Assembly: GCA_019694655.1 (NCBI GenBank)
Contig: JAIBBN010000002.1
Location: 248,001 to 312,000, forward strand
Direction: 5' to 3'
Source of the DNA: Leptospirales bacterium
Lineage (GTDB): Bacteria; Spirochaetota; Leptospiria; Leptospirales; Leptonemataceae
DNA: 64,000 nt
Under the pieces are notes generated by a model. That model searched no databases and was not told the origin of the DNA. It saw only the letters and a list, made by a program, of their open reading frames with translations. Every line of letters begins with the position of its first letter. The stretch's first letter is position 1. The translations under genes and the position numbers were made by a program. Below are positions 45,478-55,016 of the stretch, piece by piece.

Positions 45478-45735
45478 ATGGCGCGCAAGCAGGGGAACGC
45501 TGCCGATGTGTGGAGCGCACTGGCGCCCTTGATCACCGACCTGGTCCCGACACTTCTGGACCGCTGGGCCGATGCACAGGAGCGTCCGGGCCTCAAAGAG
45601 CTACAGCGCGACCAGGTTCGCATGGAGCGCAGGATTGCGACGCTGGTCAACCACATTCGACGATTGTTGTTTGTTGCGGCGCTACTGGCGCTATGGAATG
45701 CCGTTTTGACAGCGCTCTGGTTCTTGCGCAACTAG
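45478..45735 (+). CDS. Small protein with one C-terminal membrane helix
   Basis: About 85 residues from ATG 45478. Cytoplasmic amphipathic helices ([42 protein letters not shown]) and a C-terminal membrane helix ([21 protein letters not shown]). No family recognised. Resembles small tail-anchored proteins in layout. Confidence 0.55.
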   Translation: MARKQGNAADVWSALAPLITDLVPTLLDRWADAQERPGLKELQRDQVRMERRIATLVNHIRRLLFVAALLALWNAVLTALWFLRN

Positions 45736-45781
45736 CGCGCTGACAGAAGACGAACCAGGACAAAGGGAGATCGTAGTTCGA

Positions 45782-46468
45782 ATGGAGCAGCCGACCAGGG
45801 AGGAACAGCGAAAAGAGAACCCGCTGCGCATCGGCATGTGCACGCTGGACGAGCTGGAAGAAAAGATCAAAGCCTTCCGGATTATGAACCAGTCGGCCCT
45901 GAAAAAACGCTACATCCTCTCCCGCGAGCCCATCACCGTTCCCGGGCAGGGCGTCATCATTCAAAAAAGCGGGGAAATCGATATCAGCAAGGCCAAGCTG
46001 TTACGACGCCATTTTGTGGGCGATCACGTATTCAAGAGTTTCCAGCCCGACGAAGGAATTGTCATCATATCGGACATGTCCAGCCCTGAGGGCATTGCTC
46101 TTTCCATGGACATCGTAACTCAAATCATGAATATCGGCGGCGGCGCCTACGAAGGCTTCATTGACCGCGTGGACTCTTTTAGCGACTTCCTGAATCTACT
46201 AAAAAAGGCGCTGTTTCCCAAACTGTTGATCATTGGCTATATACCGCCGGAGCGGCTGGAGGTTGAGAAGATCAACTTTGTTCGCGCACGCCGCGTTGAC
46301 TACTACATACGGGCCATTGAACTCACGCATAGTACACAGAAGCCACAGGCCTATTTTCCCAAAATCAAACAGGTCCATATTGATATTCGGGAGCCAAAGA
46401 GCTGGGGTCGATTCATCATAGAAATTGTTCGCGAATACACCAAGCCTTACTTTGTCGAAGATTTTTGA
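45782..46468 (+). CDS. Unrecognised cytoplasmic protein
   Basis: 228 residues, no signal peptide or membrane helix. It has a compact alpha/beta look: [28 protein letters not shown], a conserved-looking central block [34 protein letters not shown], and a C-terminal [33 protein letters not shown] cannot assign it to any family. The start at ATG 45782 overlaps weak GGGAG upstream. The gene is between a small membrane protein and a TPR protein on the same strand. Confidence 0.75.
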   Translation: MEQPTREEQRKENPLRIGMCTLDELEEKIKAFRIMNQSALKKRYILSREPITVPGQGVIIQKSGEIDISKAKLLRRHFVGDHVFKSFQPDEGIVIISDMSSPEGIALSMDIVTQIMNIGGGAYEGFIDRVDSFSDFLNLLKKALFPKLLIIGYIPPERLEVEKINFVRARRVDYYIRAIELTHSTQKPQAYFPKIKQVHIDIREPKSWGRFIIEIVREYTKPYFVEDF

Positions 46469-46505
46469 GATCGTCGCCGCAGCGGCCCCGCAATCGCAGC
46501 TTATG

Positions 46506-46522
46506 GACGGCGCTCAGCCGTC
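46506..46522 (+). other. Hairpin in the gap before the TPR gene
   Basis: GACGGC-GCTCA-GCCGTC forms a 6-bp stem just 12 bases before the ATG at 46535. A terminator for the preceding gene is possible, or a structure in the leader. No T-run. Confidence 0.3.
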
Positions 46523-46534
46523 GATAAGTAGAAT

Positions 46535-47365
46535 ATGCCGAAGTTCTCGGATCTGATCTGCTTTCTGCTCTGTCTTTTTTTGTCGCTTCCTTCAGCGTTA
46601 GGCGCCCGCGCCTCAAGCGCACGACAGAATGCGGCGCGATCGGCCGAAGCGCGTCAGCTGCTGGTGCGAGCAGCCGGCGAGGATGACCTGCGCGCCCTGG
46701 CTACCCTGGCCCAGGCGCGCCAGCTGGATTCCTCTAATCCGGAGATTCACTTTCGCATCGGCTATATCTATCAGAAGATGAATCGTCGGCCGGATAGCGC
46801 GGCAAGCTACGAAGCCGCGCTGCGACTCTCGCCCTGCCATGTGTCAGCACTCAACAATCTCGCCAACCTTCGGCGCGATGCAAACCAGGACGCTCGAGCG
46901 CTGCCGTTGTTGCAGAAGGCAATTCGCTGCAACCCGCGGCTGGTTCAACCTTACTACAATCTTGGCAACCTCTACCGCGACAGCGAGCAGCTCGAACTCG
47001 CCGTCGCCAACTACCGGCAGGCTCTCAACCTGGCGCCCCGTCACATACACGCTCGTCACAATCTGGCGGTAGTACAACTCAATCGAGCGGAAAGAATTCA
47101 GCAGCCATCCGATCCGCGGCGGGCAGAACTGTTGCGGGCTGCGCTGCAAGAATTTGAACGCGCTGCAAGACTGGAAGCAACGGACCCCTTGCTGCTGGCA
47201 AACCATGGCCGCGCCCTGGAACTCCTCGGCTTACGGGATGCCGCGCTGCAGAAATACAGACGGGCCCTGGAAATTCTCCCCAGCGGCGGGCGCTGGCGGC
47301 TGGAGCTCGGGCGTCGAATCCAGCGATTGCAGATTCTGGACGGCGGTCAGGCCGGCGACATTTAG
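46535..47365 (+). CDS. Secreted TPR protein
   Basis: 276 residues with signal peptide (LICFLLCLFLSLPSALGA) and four to five TPR units (NPEIHFRIGYIYQKMNRRPDSAASYEAALRL, VQPYYNLGNLYRDSEQLELAVANYRQALNL). Probably periplasmic. It overlaps the 3' end of the large cNMP-binding-type gene by 4 bases, convergently. Confidence 0.85.
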   Translation: MPKFSDLICFLLCLFLSLPSALGARASSARQNAARSAEARQLLVRAAGEDDLRALATLAQARQLDSSNPEIHFRIGYIYQKMNRRPDSAASYEAALRLSPCHVSALNNLANLRRDANQDARALPLLQKAIRCNPRLVQPYYNLGNLYRDSEQLELAVANYRQALNLAPRHIHARHNLAVVQLNRAERIQQPSDPRRAELLRAALQEFERAARLEATDPLLLANHGRALELLGLRDAALQKYRRALEILPSGGRWRLELGRRIQRLQILDGGQAGDI

Positions 47366-49824
47366 ACCTTATAAAAATCGAGATTTTCTTGCAGTTCTTT
47401 GGGCATGGATTCGCCAAACTTCCGGTAGCGGACTTCCAGCTCGCGCAATTTGCGCGTCCGAATATTCTTGAATCGATTGTGGATATCGGAAAAGGCCGGT
47501 TGGTTGGCAACGTTGTCACGAATACTCTTGGCAAAAGGGATGTGCCGGTAGAGGATCGCACGCACCACTTTGTTCAACTTCATAACGCCCTGTGACTCGA
47601 ACTTGATCCAGTTGATATAGTCATTGACAAATCGATCGCGGTCGCTGCGGAAACGTTTGAATTCTACCGCCAGCTTTTCCTTCAATTCCGGGCTCAGCTC
47701 TCTGTTCTTCTTATAGAATTGAACGTAGTCGGTGTAGTCGGCGGTGATGGAAGGCTGAGAAACGTTGTTCCAGTCCGGGCCCATGATGGTCTTGGTTAAT
47801 TCCCAGCGGAAGGCGGCTACCGCCTCCATCAAAAGAGTAAAAAGGTCCGCCGTAGCGAAAACGGGAACGGCAATTCGGCCGGGCGAGCTCTTGCTTCTCC
47901 CGGAAACGTCCTGCCACATCATCACCTTGGTTCCAATGGAAGGAACGATAATGAAATTCGGAATGACCTGAGTCTGGATGAATTCCTTGAGGATATCGCG
48001 AGATTCGTCATTCAGTAGAACTTCTCGGTGGAAAGCCGAAAAGTCCACGGCCAGCAAATTGTCGATTTCCTGACTGAGGCGCTCGTAGGTAACCTGCGCC
48101 TTATCCAGCGCCATCGTGACCTGATAGCGTGTGAGCAAGGGAAAGGCCGTGGTCGGCGAGCCGGTAGTCAGTCGCACGTTGACTTCCAAAAAGCTTTGGA
48201 TTTCGTAGTGTACGCGGCGCTCTGCGGTGTTTACATCCGCAGTCATATCGCTGTCTTTCTTCCAACCGCGATCCTTAAACTCCGTTTTCATCTTTTCAAA
48301 GTAGGTGAGGCCCATCTCGTCGACGGAAGGCGGTTCTTCGGCCCTGGAAACCCGGTCCAGCCAGTCCAGCGAATTGTAAATCCGGTGGCGAGCGGCGCTA
48401 TTGTCTTCGGCGCTGAATATATAGGCGAGGTGATCGTCGTCCAACAGCTCCTCGTCGAAGAAGCCATAGTTCAACATCAGCTTTACGGGCATCGGCACAT
48501 TGCCGTGCGATTCACGAAACTTATAGTATCCGGCCTCGTACACCTTCCAGTAGGACTGACTGATTTGCCGTCGAATCTTACGCGCATCGCCGCCGGAATC
48601 CATGGGGTTTTGCTGCTTCTTGAAAGCCTTTAGCTGAGCGATCAAGTTCTTCTGATCGTCGGCGCCGATCTTCAAGAAACTCATGATCTTACCGACCGAG
48701 CCGGCCAGCTCACTTTTCACGGCCTGCATGTCGACGCCCGCTTTGATTTCGGTAACAGGCTTTTCCTGCGAGGCGGTCAATTCGTCCTGGTGTTGATCGA
48801 GAAATGCGCGCAGCTTTTCCAGCGAGGGCGAAGTCCCTTCAAATACGATTCCAAAGTTTTGCTGATAGCCGCGCAACAGGGTGTCTGCGCTGCTAACCAG
48901 AAATCTACAGATGGCCGTAAATTCCGGCAGTGAAACATTGTTCCATCCGGAATCGAGCAGATCGGACAGCAAGAAGAACTTCTCGACGAAGGCGTAGTCT
49001 CCTTCCAGCAGGCTTTCCAGACCAAGATCTACGGAATCGTGCAGCTGATATAATTCCTGAATGCTGGCCTGCGTCATCGTCGCCAGCTTGCGGCTCAAAC
49101 CTTCAAGGATCTTAATATCAGCCTGAAACATGGCGCCCTGAATGTTTGGCGCGAGCCCCAGTAGTCGCCGGACAAAATTGAATTCGTCCATATCAAATTC
49201 AGAATCAAATTCGTAGCTCTTCTTCAACAGACCGGAGTTGTCGCTCTGCAACCAGATCAGATTGATTGCCTGCGGAAACTGTCCGCCGTTTTGCAGAAAG
49301 TCTGAAACTGTAATTCTGGCTTGCGTAACGGTTGCATCGATGACTTCCCCGCCTTGAGTCTGGCCGGGATCAAAGGGTTGCGGATTGCAGCGGTAGTATG
49401 CCAGGGAAAGGTTGTCTGAAATCTTCAGCAGCTGCGCCAGATACGCGGAAAGACCGCGGACAGCCTGCTGACTCTGCATTGCCTCCTGCAGCAGCGAGCG
49501 CGCGGCCATGACCCCGACGTTGAGCTTGCTGAGAATCAACGACTGGTAGGCGCCGCGCGCCGGAAAAGAACTAACTACACAATCCTTTGAAGCAACATAG
49601 TGACAGGGAAGGGGCTGGCCATTCAGCAATTGTGCAAAGCCAGGGAAGGAATTCGCCCCAAGCGTGTAGAGACGACGTTTCCCGGTCCGATCGAGGCGAT
49701 TGATTGCCGCGACCTCGCCCTGATGCACGAGCACCAGGCTTTGCATCTGGGAACCGGCGCGCAGTACCGGCGAGCCCGCTGGAATTTTCGCCTGTTGTAA
49801 AGGCTTCGTTGGGTCGAGACTCAT
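47362..49824 (-). CDS. Large protein with N-terminal cyclic-nucleotide-binding-type domain
   Basis: 820 residues, cytoplasmic. Residues about 10-120 look like a cNMP-binding beta-barrel (IPAGSPVLRAGSQMQSLVLVHQGEVAAINRLD...RRLYTLGANSFPGFAQLLNGQPLP), though the phosphate-binding cassette arginine is not obvious. The following 700 residues are mostly helical and match no family I know, with an ordered-looking end (FKRFRSDRDRFVNDYINWIKFESQG). Signalling proteins of this size with cNMP domains occur in leptospires. It is transcribed leftward, with yggS upstream but separated by 80 bases. Confidence 0.75.
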   Translation of the reverse strand: MSLDPTKPLQQAKIPAGSPVLRAGSQMQSLVLVHQGEVAAINRLDRTGKRRLYTLGANSFPGFAQLLNGQPLPCHYVASKDCVVSSFPARGAYQSLILSKLNVGVMAARSLLQEAMQSQQAVRGLSAYLAQLLKISDNLSLAYYRCNPQPFDPGQTQGGEVIDATVTQARITVSDFLQNGGQFPQAINLIWLQSDNSGLLKKSYEFDSEFDMDEFNFVRRLLGLAPNIQGAMFQADIKILEGLSRKLATMTQASIQELYQLHDSVDLGLESLLEGDYAFVEKFFLLSDLLDSGWNNVSLPEFTAICRFLVSSADTLLRGYQQNFGIVFEGTSPSLEKLRAFLDQHQDELTASQEKPVTEIKAGVDMQAVKSELAGSVGKIMSFLKIGADDQKNLIAQLKAFKKQQNPMDSGGDARKIRRQISQSYWKVYEAGYYKFRESHGNVPMPVKLMLNYGFFDEELLDDDHLAYIFSAEDNSAARHRIYNSLDWLDRVSRAEEPPSVDEMGLTYFEKMKTEFKDRGWKKDSDMTADVNTAERRVHYEIQSFLEVNVRLTTGSPTTAFPLLTRYQVTMALDKAQVTYERLSQEIDNLLAVDFSAFHREVLLNDESRDILKEFIQTQVIPNFIIVPSIGTKVMMWQDVSGRSKSSPGRIAVPVFATADLFTLLMEAVAAFRWELTKTIMGPDWNNVSQPSITADYTDYVQFYKKNRELSPELKEKLAVEFKRFRSDRDRFVNDYINWIKFESQGVMKLNKVVRAILYRHIPFAKSIRDNVANQPAFSDIHNRFKNIRTRKLRELEVRYRKFGESMPKELQENLDFYKV

Positions 49825-49903
49825 GCCGGCTGAAAAAACGCCCGATCAGAAGGTCATCAAGCGTCGAGCCCGACAAGAAAAATCGGCGCCGTCTGCTGAA
49901 AAA

Positions 49904-50593
49904 TCACGGGGCCTTCCAGGCCCCGCCGGCGCGCACTCCGAACAACAGGCTGCCAACCCGGATCATTGTTGCGCCTTCTTCCACTCCGATTCTCCAATCG
50001 GCGCTCATGCCCATGCTGAGTTCTCCGCCAGGCGCTAGTTCATCGCGTATTTTACGCGCCCTTTGGAAAACTCGGCGCGTTGCCCCGTGATCGCCGCTGG
50101 ATGGGCCCATGGTCATAAATCCGCGAAATCGCAGGCGTTCGCTGTCCGCTTGCGCGCAGAGTTCCCTGGCGCCAGGCTCATCGATTCCTCCGGCTTTGCT
50201 GGTTTCACCGGTAAGGTCCAGTTGAATCAAGAATTGCATCGAGCCGCCTTTGTGAACCAGCGCTTTCTGCAACGACTGTAAGGAGTGCAGGGAGGATACG
50301 CCGTGAGCCCAGTGAAAAAGGCCGGCCACCTGACGCGCTGCGCTGCTTTGTAGAGGACCAATATGATGATAGATCGGCTGGCGATTGGGCGGCAGGTCCG
50401 CGACCTGCACCAGCGGAAATTTGTCCCGCGCCTCATTCTGGCGATTTTCGCCGAAATCGACCAGTCCGCACTCGAGCCAGCCTCGAATTCTCTCCGGACC
50501 GTGCGTCTTGCTGACGCCGATGATTCGCACGTCGCTGCGGCCCATCCGTTCCAGCTCCGCACGCAGCGAATCCAGCAACGCACAATCTTCCAC
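49904..50593 (-). CDS. YggS-family PLP homeostasis protein
   Basis: 229 residues with a PLP-binding alanine racemase-like barrel without racemase activity: GVSKTH (PLP lysine near residue 29), FGENRQNEA, HHIGPLQSSAAR, LIQLDLTGETSKAGG, LRFRGFMTMGPSS, SMGMSADWRIGVEEGATMIRVGSLLFG. It binds PLP and buffers cellular B6. It lies 6 bases downstream of the coiled-coil protein gene, in one operon. Confidence 0.93.
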   Translation of the reverse strand: MEDCALLDSLRAELERMGRSDVRIIGVSKTHGPERIRGWLECGLVDFGENRQNEARDKFPLVQVADLPPNRQPIYHHIGPLQSSAARQVAGLFHWAHGVSSLHSLQSLQKALVHKGGSMQFLIQLDLTGETSKAGGIDEPGARELCAQADSERLRFRGFMTMGPSSGDHGATRRVFQRARKIRDELAPGGELSMGMSADWRIGVEEGATMIRVGSLLFGVRAGGAWKAP

Positions 50594-50599
50594 GTCAGC

Positions 50600-51121
50600 T
50601 CAGGGTCGCGTCAGTCGGGCAACTCGTTCGGGGTCCAATTCTTTCAAGCCGCCGCGATCGACCAGGGCTTGAGCATTGGGACGGCTGCCAGCCACTGGCT
50701 CGCCGAAGTTCAGGGCGTTCAAGTTCTCCATTTCAACCTGGACACTTTTTAGAGCTCGAATCAGGCGCTCCATCGCCCCCTGGACCTCAGGCCTCAAGGT
50801 CTGTGGATCGATGCCTCTGGCCAACTCGGGGAAGAGCGGTTGATCGCCAAAGCGGAGATCGGCGCTGATTTCAGCAGGATTGGAGTTGAGATAGCTGAAG
50901 CGAGCCTGCTCACGCGAATAGTCGCGCTGGATGTCACCGAGACTGGACTGCAAACGCAACAGACGGGACTCAAGGACGCCCTGCTGCAGGGTATCTAGCC
51001 CGCTTTCCCGCGGTCCGGCCGCTTCGATTCCCGAAACGGATGCCTCGGGCCCGCGCTCCTGCTTGCGATCTCGTAGAATACCTTCTGCCGAGCTGAGAAT
51101 GGATCTGCCGTTGATTTGCAT
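50600..51121 (-). CDS. Helical coiled-coil protein of unknown function
   Basis: 173 residues, no signal peptide. A coiled-coil-like stretch (LDTLQQGVLESRLLRLQSSLGDIQRDYSREQARF) is central, with a second helical segment VQGAMERLIRALKSVQVEMENLN. The N-terminus MQINGRSILSS resembles flagellar/secretion partner proteins only loosely; I do not assign it. It precedes yggS by 6 bases. Confidence 0.65.
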   Translation of the reverse strand: MQINGRSILSSAEGILRDRKQERGPEASVSGIEAAGPRESGLDTLQQGVLESRLLRLQSSLGDIQRDYSREQARFSYLNSNPAEISADLRFGDQPLFPELARGIDPQTLRPEVQGAMERLIRALKSVQVEMENLNALNFGEPVAGSRPNAQALVDRGGLKELDPERVARLTRP

Positions 51122-51158
51122 GGGCGTACCCGGTGGTCTTATGTCTCCGCAGGCCGCT

Positions 51159-51189
51159 TTGACAATCCCCGCGGCCTTTCAGGTATATT
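51159..51189 (+). promoter_or_regulatory. Candidate promoter for sppA
   Basis: TTGACA (51159-51164) and TATATT (51184-51189) with a 19-base spacer in the 205-base gap between divergent genes. The spacer is longer than ideal. Transcription would start about 130 bases before the sppA ATG, leaving a long leader. Confidence 0.35.
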
Positions 51190-51326
51190 TTCGGCGGGTT
51201 GAGCACTTTTCTGCATCATTTCGCAAAAAAATGCCCGGGCCATCTTCCTGGTCAAGCGACATAAAACGCTTGCCGGCTTGCTTCACGGCCGACGATCATT
51301 AGAAGCGAGTCCCACTCCGAGGTACC

Positions 51327-52307
51327 ATGGACCGATCCCGATTGCTCACCGCGCTGGCGCTGGCCTTTACGCTGCTGGCAGTGATTCTCAGCCTGCTGAA
51401 TATTAGCCTGGGGCGCGGTTCGCGGACCTTTGTATCGCCGGCGGAGAGCTTCATCAACTCCGGGCGCGCCGGTGTTGCTTTCATTGAAATCAAAGGCGTT
51501 ATCGGCGATGGCGGCGGGCCGGGGGGGGCCGACCAAATCGTGGCCAGCCTGGATGCAGCGGAGAAGGATGCCGCCGTTCGGGCCGTGCTGCTCTCAATCA
51601 ACAGCCCTGGCGGTTCGGTTGGAGCGACGAAAAAGATCTACGACCGTATCATGCGACTGCGTAAATCGCGCCCGGTGGTTGCCATTATCACCGACGTAGC
51701 CGCCAGCGGCGGCTACTACGTGGCAAGCGCAGCTGACAAGGTCTATGCCTATGCCGGTTCCCTGGTCGGCTCGATTGGAGTGATCGCCATCCACCCCAAT
51801 GTCGGCCCCTTCCTGGATCGCTACGGCATTCAGATTGAAACCATCAAGGCCGGTCGTTTCAAGGACTCCAGTTATCCCTTTCGAAATATGACCGAGGAGG
51901 AGCGCGCCATGCACCAGCGCGCGCTTGATCAAGCCTACGATCAATTTATTGTCGATGTGGCTGAAGGGCGTCGCCAATCGCAGGCGACCGTTCGCAGTTG
52001 GGCGGAGGGTCGCATCTTCTCGGGAACGCAAGCCCGCGCCGAGCAAATGATCGATGATCTGGGCGGCGAAGATCGCGCGCTACAGGCGATTCGCGAAGCA
52101 TTGAAAAGCGACGAAGAGCTGCCGGTGCTGCGGCCGCGTCGCGAATTCTGGGACGAATTCTGGAGCTCTTCGCCATGGGGTTCGCGCGTAGACCACGGCT
52201 CAGCGGCCATGCAATCCGCATTGCAATCGCCTATGCTGTATTTGTATCCGGGAGGTTTGGGATTCAGTCTTGAACTCAGCGGCGCCACGCGCGCCCTGGA
52301 GCGCTGA
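51327..52307 (+). CDS. sppA: Signal peptide peptidase SppA
   Basis: Membrane serine protease that digests cleaved signal peptides. 326 residues: N-terminal membrane helix (LTALALAFTLLAVILSLLNI), short-form ClpP/crotonase-like fold with LLSINSPGGSVGATKKIY, VAASGGYYVASAADKVYA (Ser nucleophile) and KAGRFKDSSYPFR (catalytic Lys). This is the short 36K-type form. A Yip1-like membrane protein follows 3 bases after the stop. Confidence 0.93.
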   Translation: MDRSRLLTALALAFTLLAVILSLLNISLGRGSRTFVSPAESFINSGRAGVAFIEIKGVIGDGGGPGGADQIVASLDAAEKDAAVRAVLLSINSPGGSVGATKKIYDRIMRLRKSRPVVAIITDVAASGGYYVASAADKVYAYAGSLVGSIGVIAIHPNVGPFLDRYGIQIETIKAGRFKDSSYPFRNMTEEERAMHQRALDQAYDQFIVDVAEGRRQSQATVRSWAEGRIFSGTQARAEQMIDDLGGEDRALQAIREALKSDEELPVLRPRREFWDEFWSSSPWGSRVDHGSAAMQSALQSPMLYLYPGGLGFSLELSGATRALER

Positions 52308-52310
52308 TTC

Positions 52311-52910
52311 ATGGCGGCCCGATTTCTATACAACCTGGTCAATCTTGCCTATCTGGCCCTGCAGCGACCCAGCGAGCTGCCAATTGCCATCGAACGCGCA
52401 TCGTCGCTTCGCGGCCCGCTGATCGGAATTGTTACTCTCACTGCTCTGGCCCAGGGCGTCGGCGCCTATTTGATGCGCGACTATTACGATAGTAACTTTG
52501 CTCTGGTTATCCTTGTCTTTGCTGCTATCGTCGCGGCTGTTACCGTGCTCTGGGCGATCCTCTTTGCTTCAGTGATCGACGCTTTTGTCCTGCGCCTCAA
52601 ACACGAACGCGCTGGACGGATCTGGTCAATGGCCGCCATTCTGATGTGTTCGGCGCTGCCCAATGCCTTTATAATTGCTGTGGCCATCATTGCGCGCTTT
52701 CTGGCTCAGCCCCTGATTCTGACAATCCCGATGTACCTAGGCGTATTCGTCTGGAGTCTGTTTATTACTTTGCGCGGGCTGCAGTATTTGTATGAGCTTA
52801 ATACACGAGCCGCCATTCGATTGTATTTCCAATCGCTAGCTATTACCCTTGGTTTTCCGGCTGCAGTCGTTGCATTCGTGTCCCTGCGACTTGCTCAGTC
52901 TTTCCTTTGA
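52311..52910 (+). CDS. Yip1-like polytopic membrane protein
   Basis: 199 residues with five predicted membrane helices (for example LIGIVTLTALAQGVGAYL, FALVILVFAAIVAAVTVLWAILFASVIDAF, LITLTIPMYLGVFVW-like). Length and arrangement resemble the YIP1 family domain in bacteria, which has no assigned function. Immediately downstream of sppA and 15 bases before surE, so a single transcript is likely. Confidence 0.6.
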   Translation: MAARFLYNLVNLAYLALQRPSELPIAIERASSLRGPLIGIVTLTALAQGVGAYLMRDYYDSNFALVILVFAAIVAAVTVLWAILFASVIDAFVLRLKHERAGRIWSMAAILMCSALPNAFIIAVAIIARFLAQPLILTIPMYLGVFVWSLFITLRGLQYLYELNTRAAIRLYFQSLAITLGFPAAVVAFVSLRLAQSFL

Positions 52911-52925
52911 GAGCCTCGCAGCGCT

Positions 52926-53660
52926 ATGCGAATCCTGCTTTGCAATGACGATGGTCCAGATGCAGAGGGTGTGCGCTGCCTGCAACAGCGCTTGTCCGCC
53001 CTGGGAGAAACGTGGGCAATCACGCCTGATCGCGAGCGCAGCGCCACATCCCATGCTCTGTCGATTCGTGAAAGCCTGCAATTGAAGGAGGTCGGTCATC
53101 GTCGCTTCACATTGAGCGGCTATCCGGCCGATTGCGCCAATGTTGGCCTGCATTCTGGCCGATTTCCCCGCTTCGATCTGGTCGTTTCGGGAATCAACCA
53201 TGGGCCGAACCTCGGCGACGACGTACACTATAGCGGAACGGTAGCGGCCGCACGACAGGGGGCGGTGCACAGCCTGCACTCCATCGCCATCAGCTTTCCT
53301 GACTACAATCCACAGGCCAGCGCAGAGCGACCGGCGCAATGGTTTGCCGGCTGGCTGCAGCGTAACCTGGACCGGCTGCATGCTGGCATCGTTTACAATA
53401 TCAACTATCCAGATGAGCAAGCTGGCGCCGAAGGCTTTCCGGAAGAGCGCTGGACCTATCAGGGACGTCGCACCTACAGAGATGAATACGAGATCCTGGA
53501 GGAAGGGAATGGCGAAGCGCTACTACGAATGCGCACCACTGAATTCGGCCACGTCCGGGAGGATCGTTCCGATTTTGAGGCCGTAATCGACGGCTGCATA
53601 TCAATCACCCCCCTGTCCACATACACTACCCACATTCGCGAGTTGAAACGATGGTTCTAG
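52926..53660 (+). CDS. surE: 5'/3'-nucleotidase SurE
   Basis: Divalent metal-dependent nucleotidase and exopolyphosphatase, stress survival protein. 244 residues: ILLCNDDGPDAEG (metal ligands), PDRERSATSHALSI, GYPADCANVGL, VVSGINHGPNLGDDVHYSGTVAAARQG. All active-site regions are intact. The stop overlaps the start of a TPR protein by 10 bases. Confidence 0.95.
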   Translation: MRILLCNDDGPDAEGVRCLQQRLSALGETWAITPDRERSATSHALSIRESLQLKEVGHRRFTLSGYPADCANVGLHSGRFPRFDLVVSGINHGPNLGDDVHYSGTVAAARQGAVHSLHSIAISFPDYNPQASAERPAQWFAGWLQRNLDRLHAGIVYNINYPDEQAGAEGFPEERWTYQGRRTYRDEYEILEEGNGEALLRMRTTEFGHVREDRSDFEAVIDGCISITPLSTYTTHIRELKRWF

Positions 53661-54319
53661 ATGAAGCGGAAAGAGAGCGCCAGATTCTTGATCGAATTCT
53701 GGGACTGAAGCAGCGGTTGAAAGACAACCGGGGCGGTCCGGTCGAACTCCATGAACTTGCAATCTGCTACTTTCACCTGAACAACTTTCAGATCGCCGCC
53801 GATCGTCTTGCTGAGTTGTGCGAAAACTTCCCCGACTACGTGGAAATCGCGGCCGCCTATGCCTTGCGCATATTGAGTCTGATCCATGCTGATGAGCCGC
53901 TTGAAGCAGAGCGGCTGCTGCGCCAGCGTATGGAACGCTTTCCCTCCGATCTCAGGCTGTTATCAATGCTTGCTCACGTGGAAATGATGAAACGCAAATA
54001 CGTCCGTTCGATCGAACTGCACCGGCGCATCCTGCAGCTGGATCCGGACAACTTGAACAGTCTGAATTCCCTCGGCTACCTGCTTGCGATCCATGGATCG
54101 CCACAAGAACAGCAAGAGGCTTTTGCCCACCTCAGCAAAGCTGTCGCGCGCAAGCCAGATCATTCCGCCTACCTTGACTCCCTTGGAGTTTACTATACCC
54201 GCAATGGCGACGCCCGCCGGGCGCGCCAGGCGTTGGAGCGAGCGTTACAGAGGTCGCCGGAAAGCGGCGAGATACTCGATCATTACAAGGCCGTGCATTG
54301 CCCGCCGTCAAAAAGCTAA
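53651..54319 (+). CDS. Cytoplasmic TPR protein
   Basis: 222 residues without signal peptide: four to five TPR units (HELAICYFHLNNFQIAADRLAELC, RSIELHRRILQLDPDNLNSLNSLGYLLAIHG, HSAYLDSLGVYYTRNGDARRARQALERAL). Overlaps surE by 10 bases, so it is coupled. The function is unknown. Confidence 0.85.
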   Translation: MVLDEAERERQILDRILGLKQRLKDNRGGPVELHELAICYFHLNNFQIAADRLAELCENFPDYVEIAAAYALRILSLIHADEPLEAERLLRQRMERFPSDLRLLSMLAHVEMMKRKYVRSIELHRRILQLDPDNLNSLNSLGYLLAIHGSPQEQQEAFAHLSKAVARKPDHSAYLDSLGVYYTRNGDARRARQALERALQRSPESGEILDHYKAVHCPPSKS

Positions 54320-54381
54320 TTGCAAATCTGAGCGCACCCTGGGCTTGCTGGAGCGCCCAATCGGGATGAGGAGCGTCAGAG

Positions 54382-54966
54382 ATGAAAATTCGAAAAGTAA
54401 CCGCCGCTCTGCTGGCGGCCGGCATCAGCTTGAGCGCTGGAGGCGCCTGCCACGGAAGCTTTGTTTTGAATCGGGGGTGGGATCGATTTGTTTCTGGAAT
54501 CAACAACAAGTGGGTCAAAGCAATCATATTTATCATTTCGATCCCGATCTACTTCATTGCCTTTGCCCTGGATGCGATCGTTTTTAACCTCGTCGAATTC
54601 TGGAGCGGAAGCAATCCGATTGCCGGCGCGGGAAGCGACGGGCAACAATCGGCTGTCGTCATTGAGAATCAGAATGAAAGGATTGAAATGGTCCGCAGTC
54701 CGGATGGAGAGCGACTGGACATCCAGATCAGTCGCGAGGGCCAGCCTGTATTTGCCTTTGTCGCACTGCGCGCTGCGCCAGGCGCTCTGTTCGTGGAGCA
54801 AGGAGGACGTCTGGAAATTGCAAACGCCAGTATAATGCGCGAGGCTGGCGGCGCCTTGTTGCAACTGAATGCCGGCGGAGAAGACCTGGGCCAGCGTCGT
54901 ATCGACAATTCAACTCTGGAGGCGCTCCAGAATGCGCAGTTCAGACTGGAAGCCGGACTGCGCTGA
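54382..54966 (+). CDS. DUF3332-family lipoprotein
   Basis: 194 residues: signal sequence VTAALLAAGISLSAGGAC with a relaxed lipobox, then GSFVLNRGWDRFVSGINNKWVK and two-part hydrophobic segment AIIFIISIPIYFIAFALDAIVFNLVEFWSGSNPI, the N-terminal signature of DUF3332 proteins (GSFxL...N...VxxxxLxIPxYxxxxxxDxxxxNxxEFWTGxNP). The rest is a beta-rich domain. Function is unknown for the family. Confidence 0.8.
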   Translation: MKIRKVTAALLAAGISLSAGGACHGSFVLNRGWDRFVSGINNKWVKAIIFIISIPIYFIAFALDAIVFNLVEFWSGSNPIAGAGSDGQQSAVVIENQNERIEMVRSPDGERLDIQISREGQPVFAFVALRAAPGALFVEQGGRLEIANASIMREAGGALLQLNAGGEDLGQRRIDNSTLEALQNAQFRLEAGLR

Positions 54967-55016
54967 TCTATCCATTCCGGAAACTGCCCGGACCCCGGTT
55001 GCGCGGCGTCATCGCT

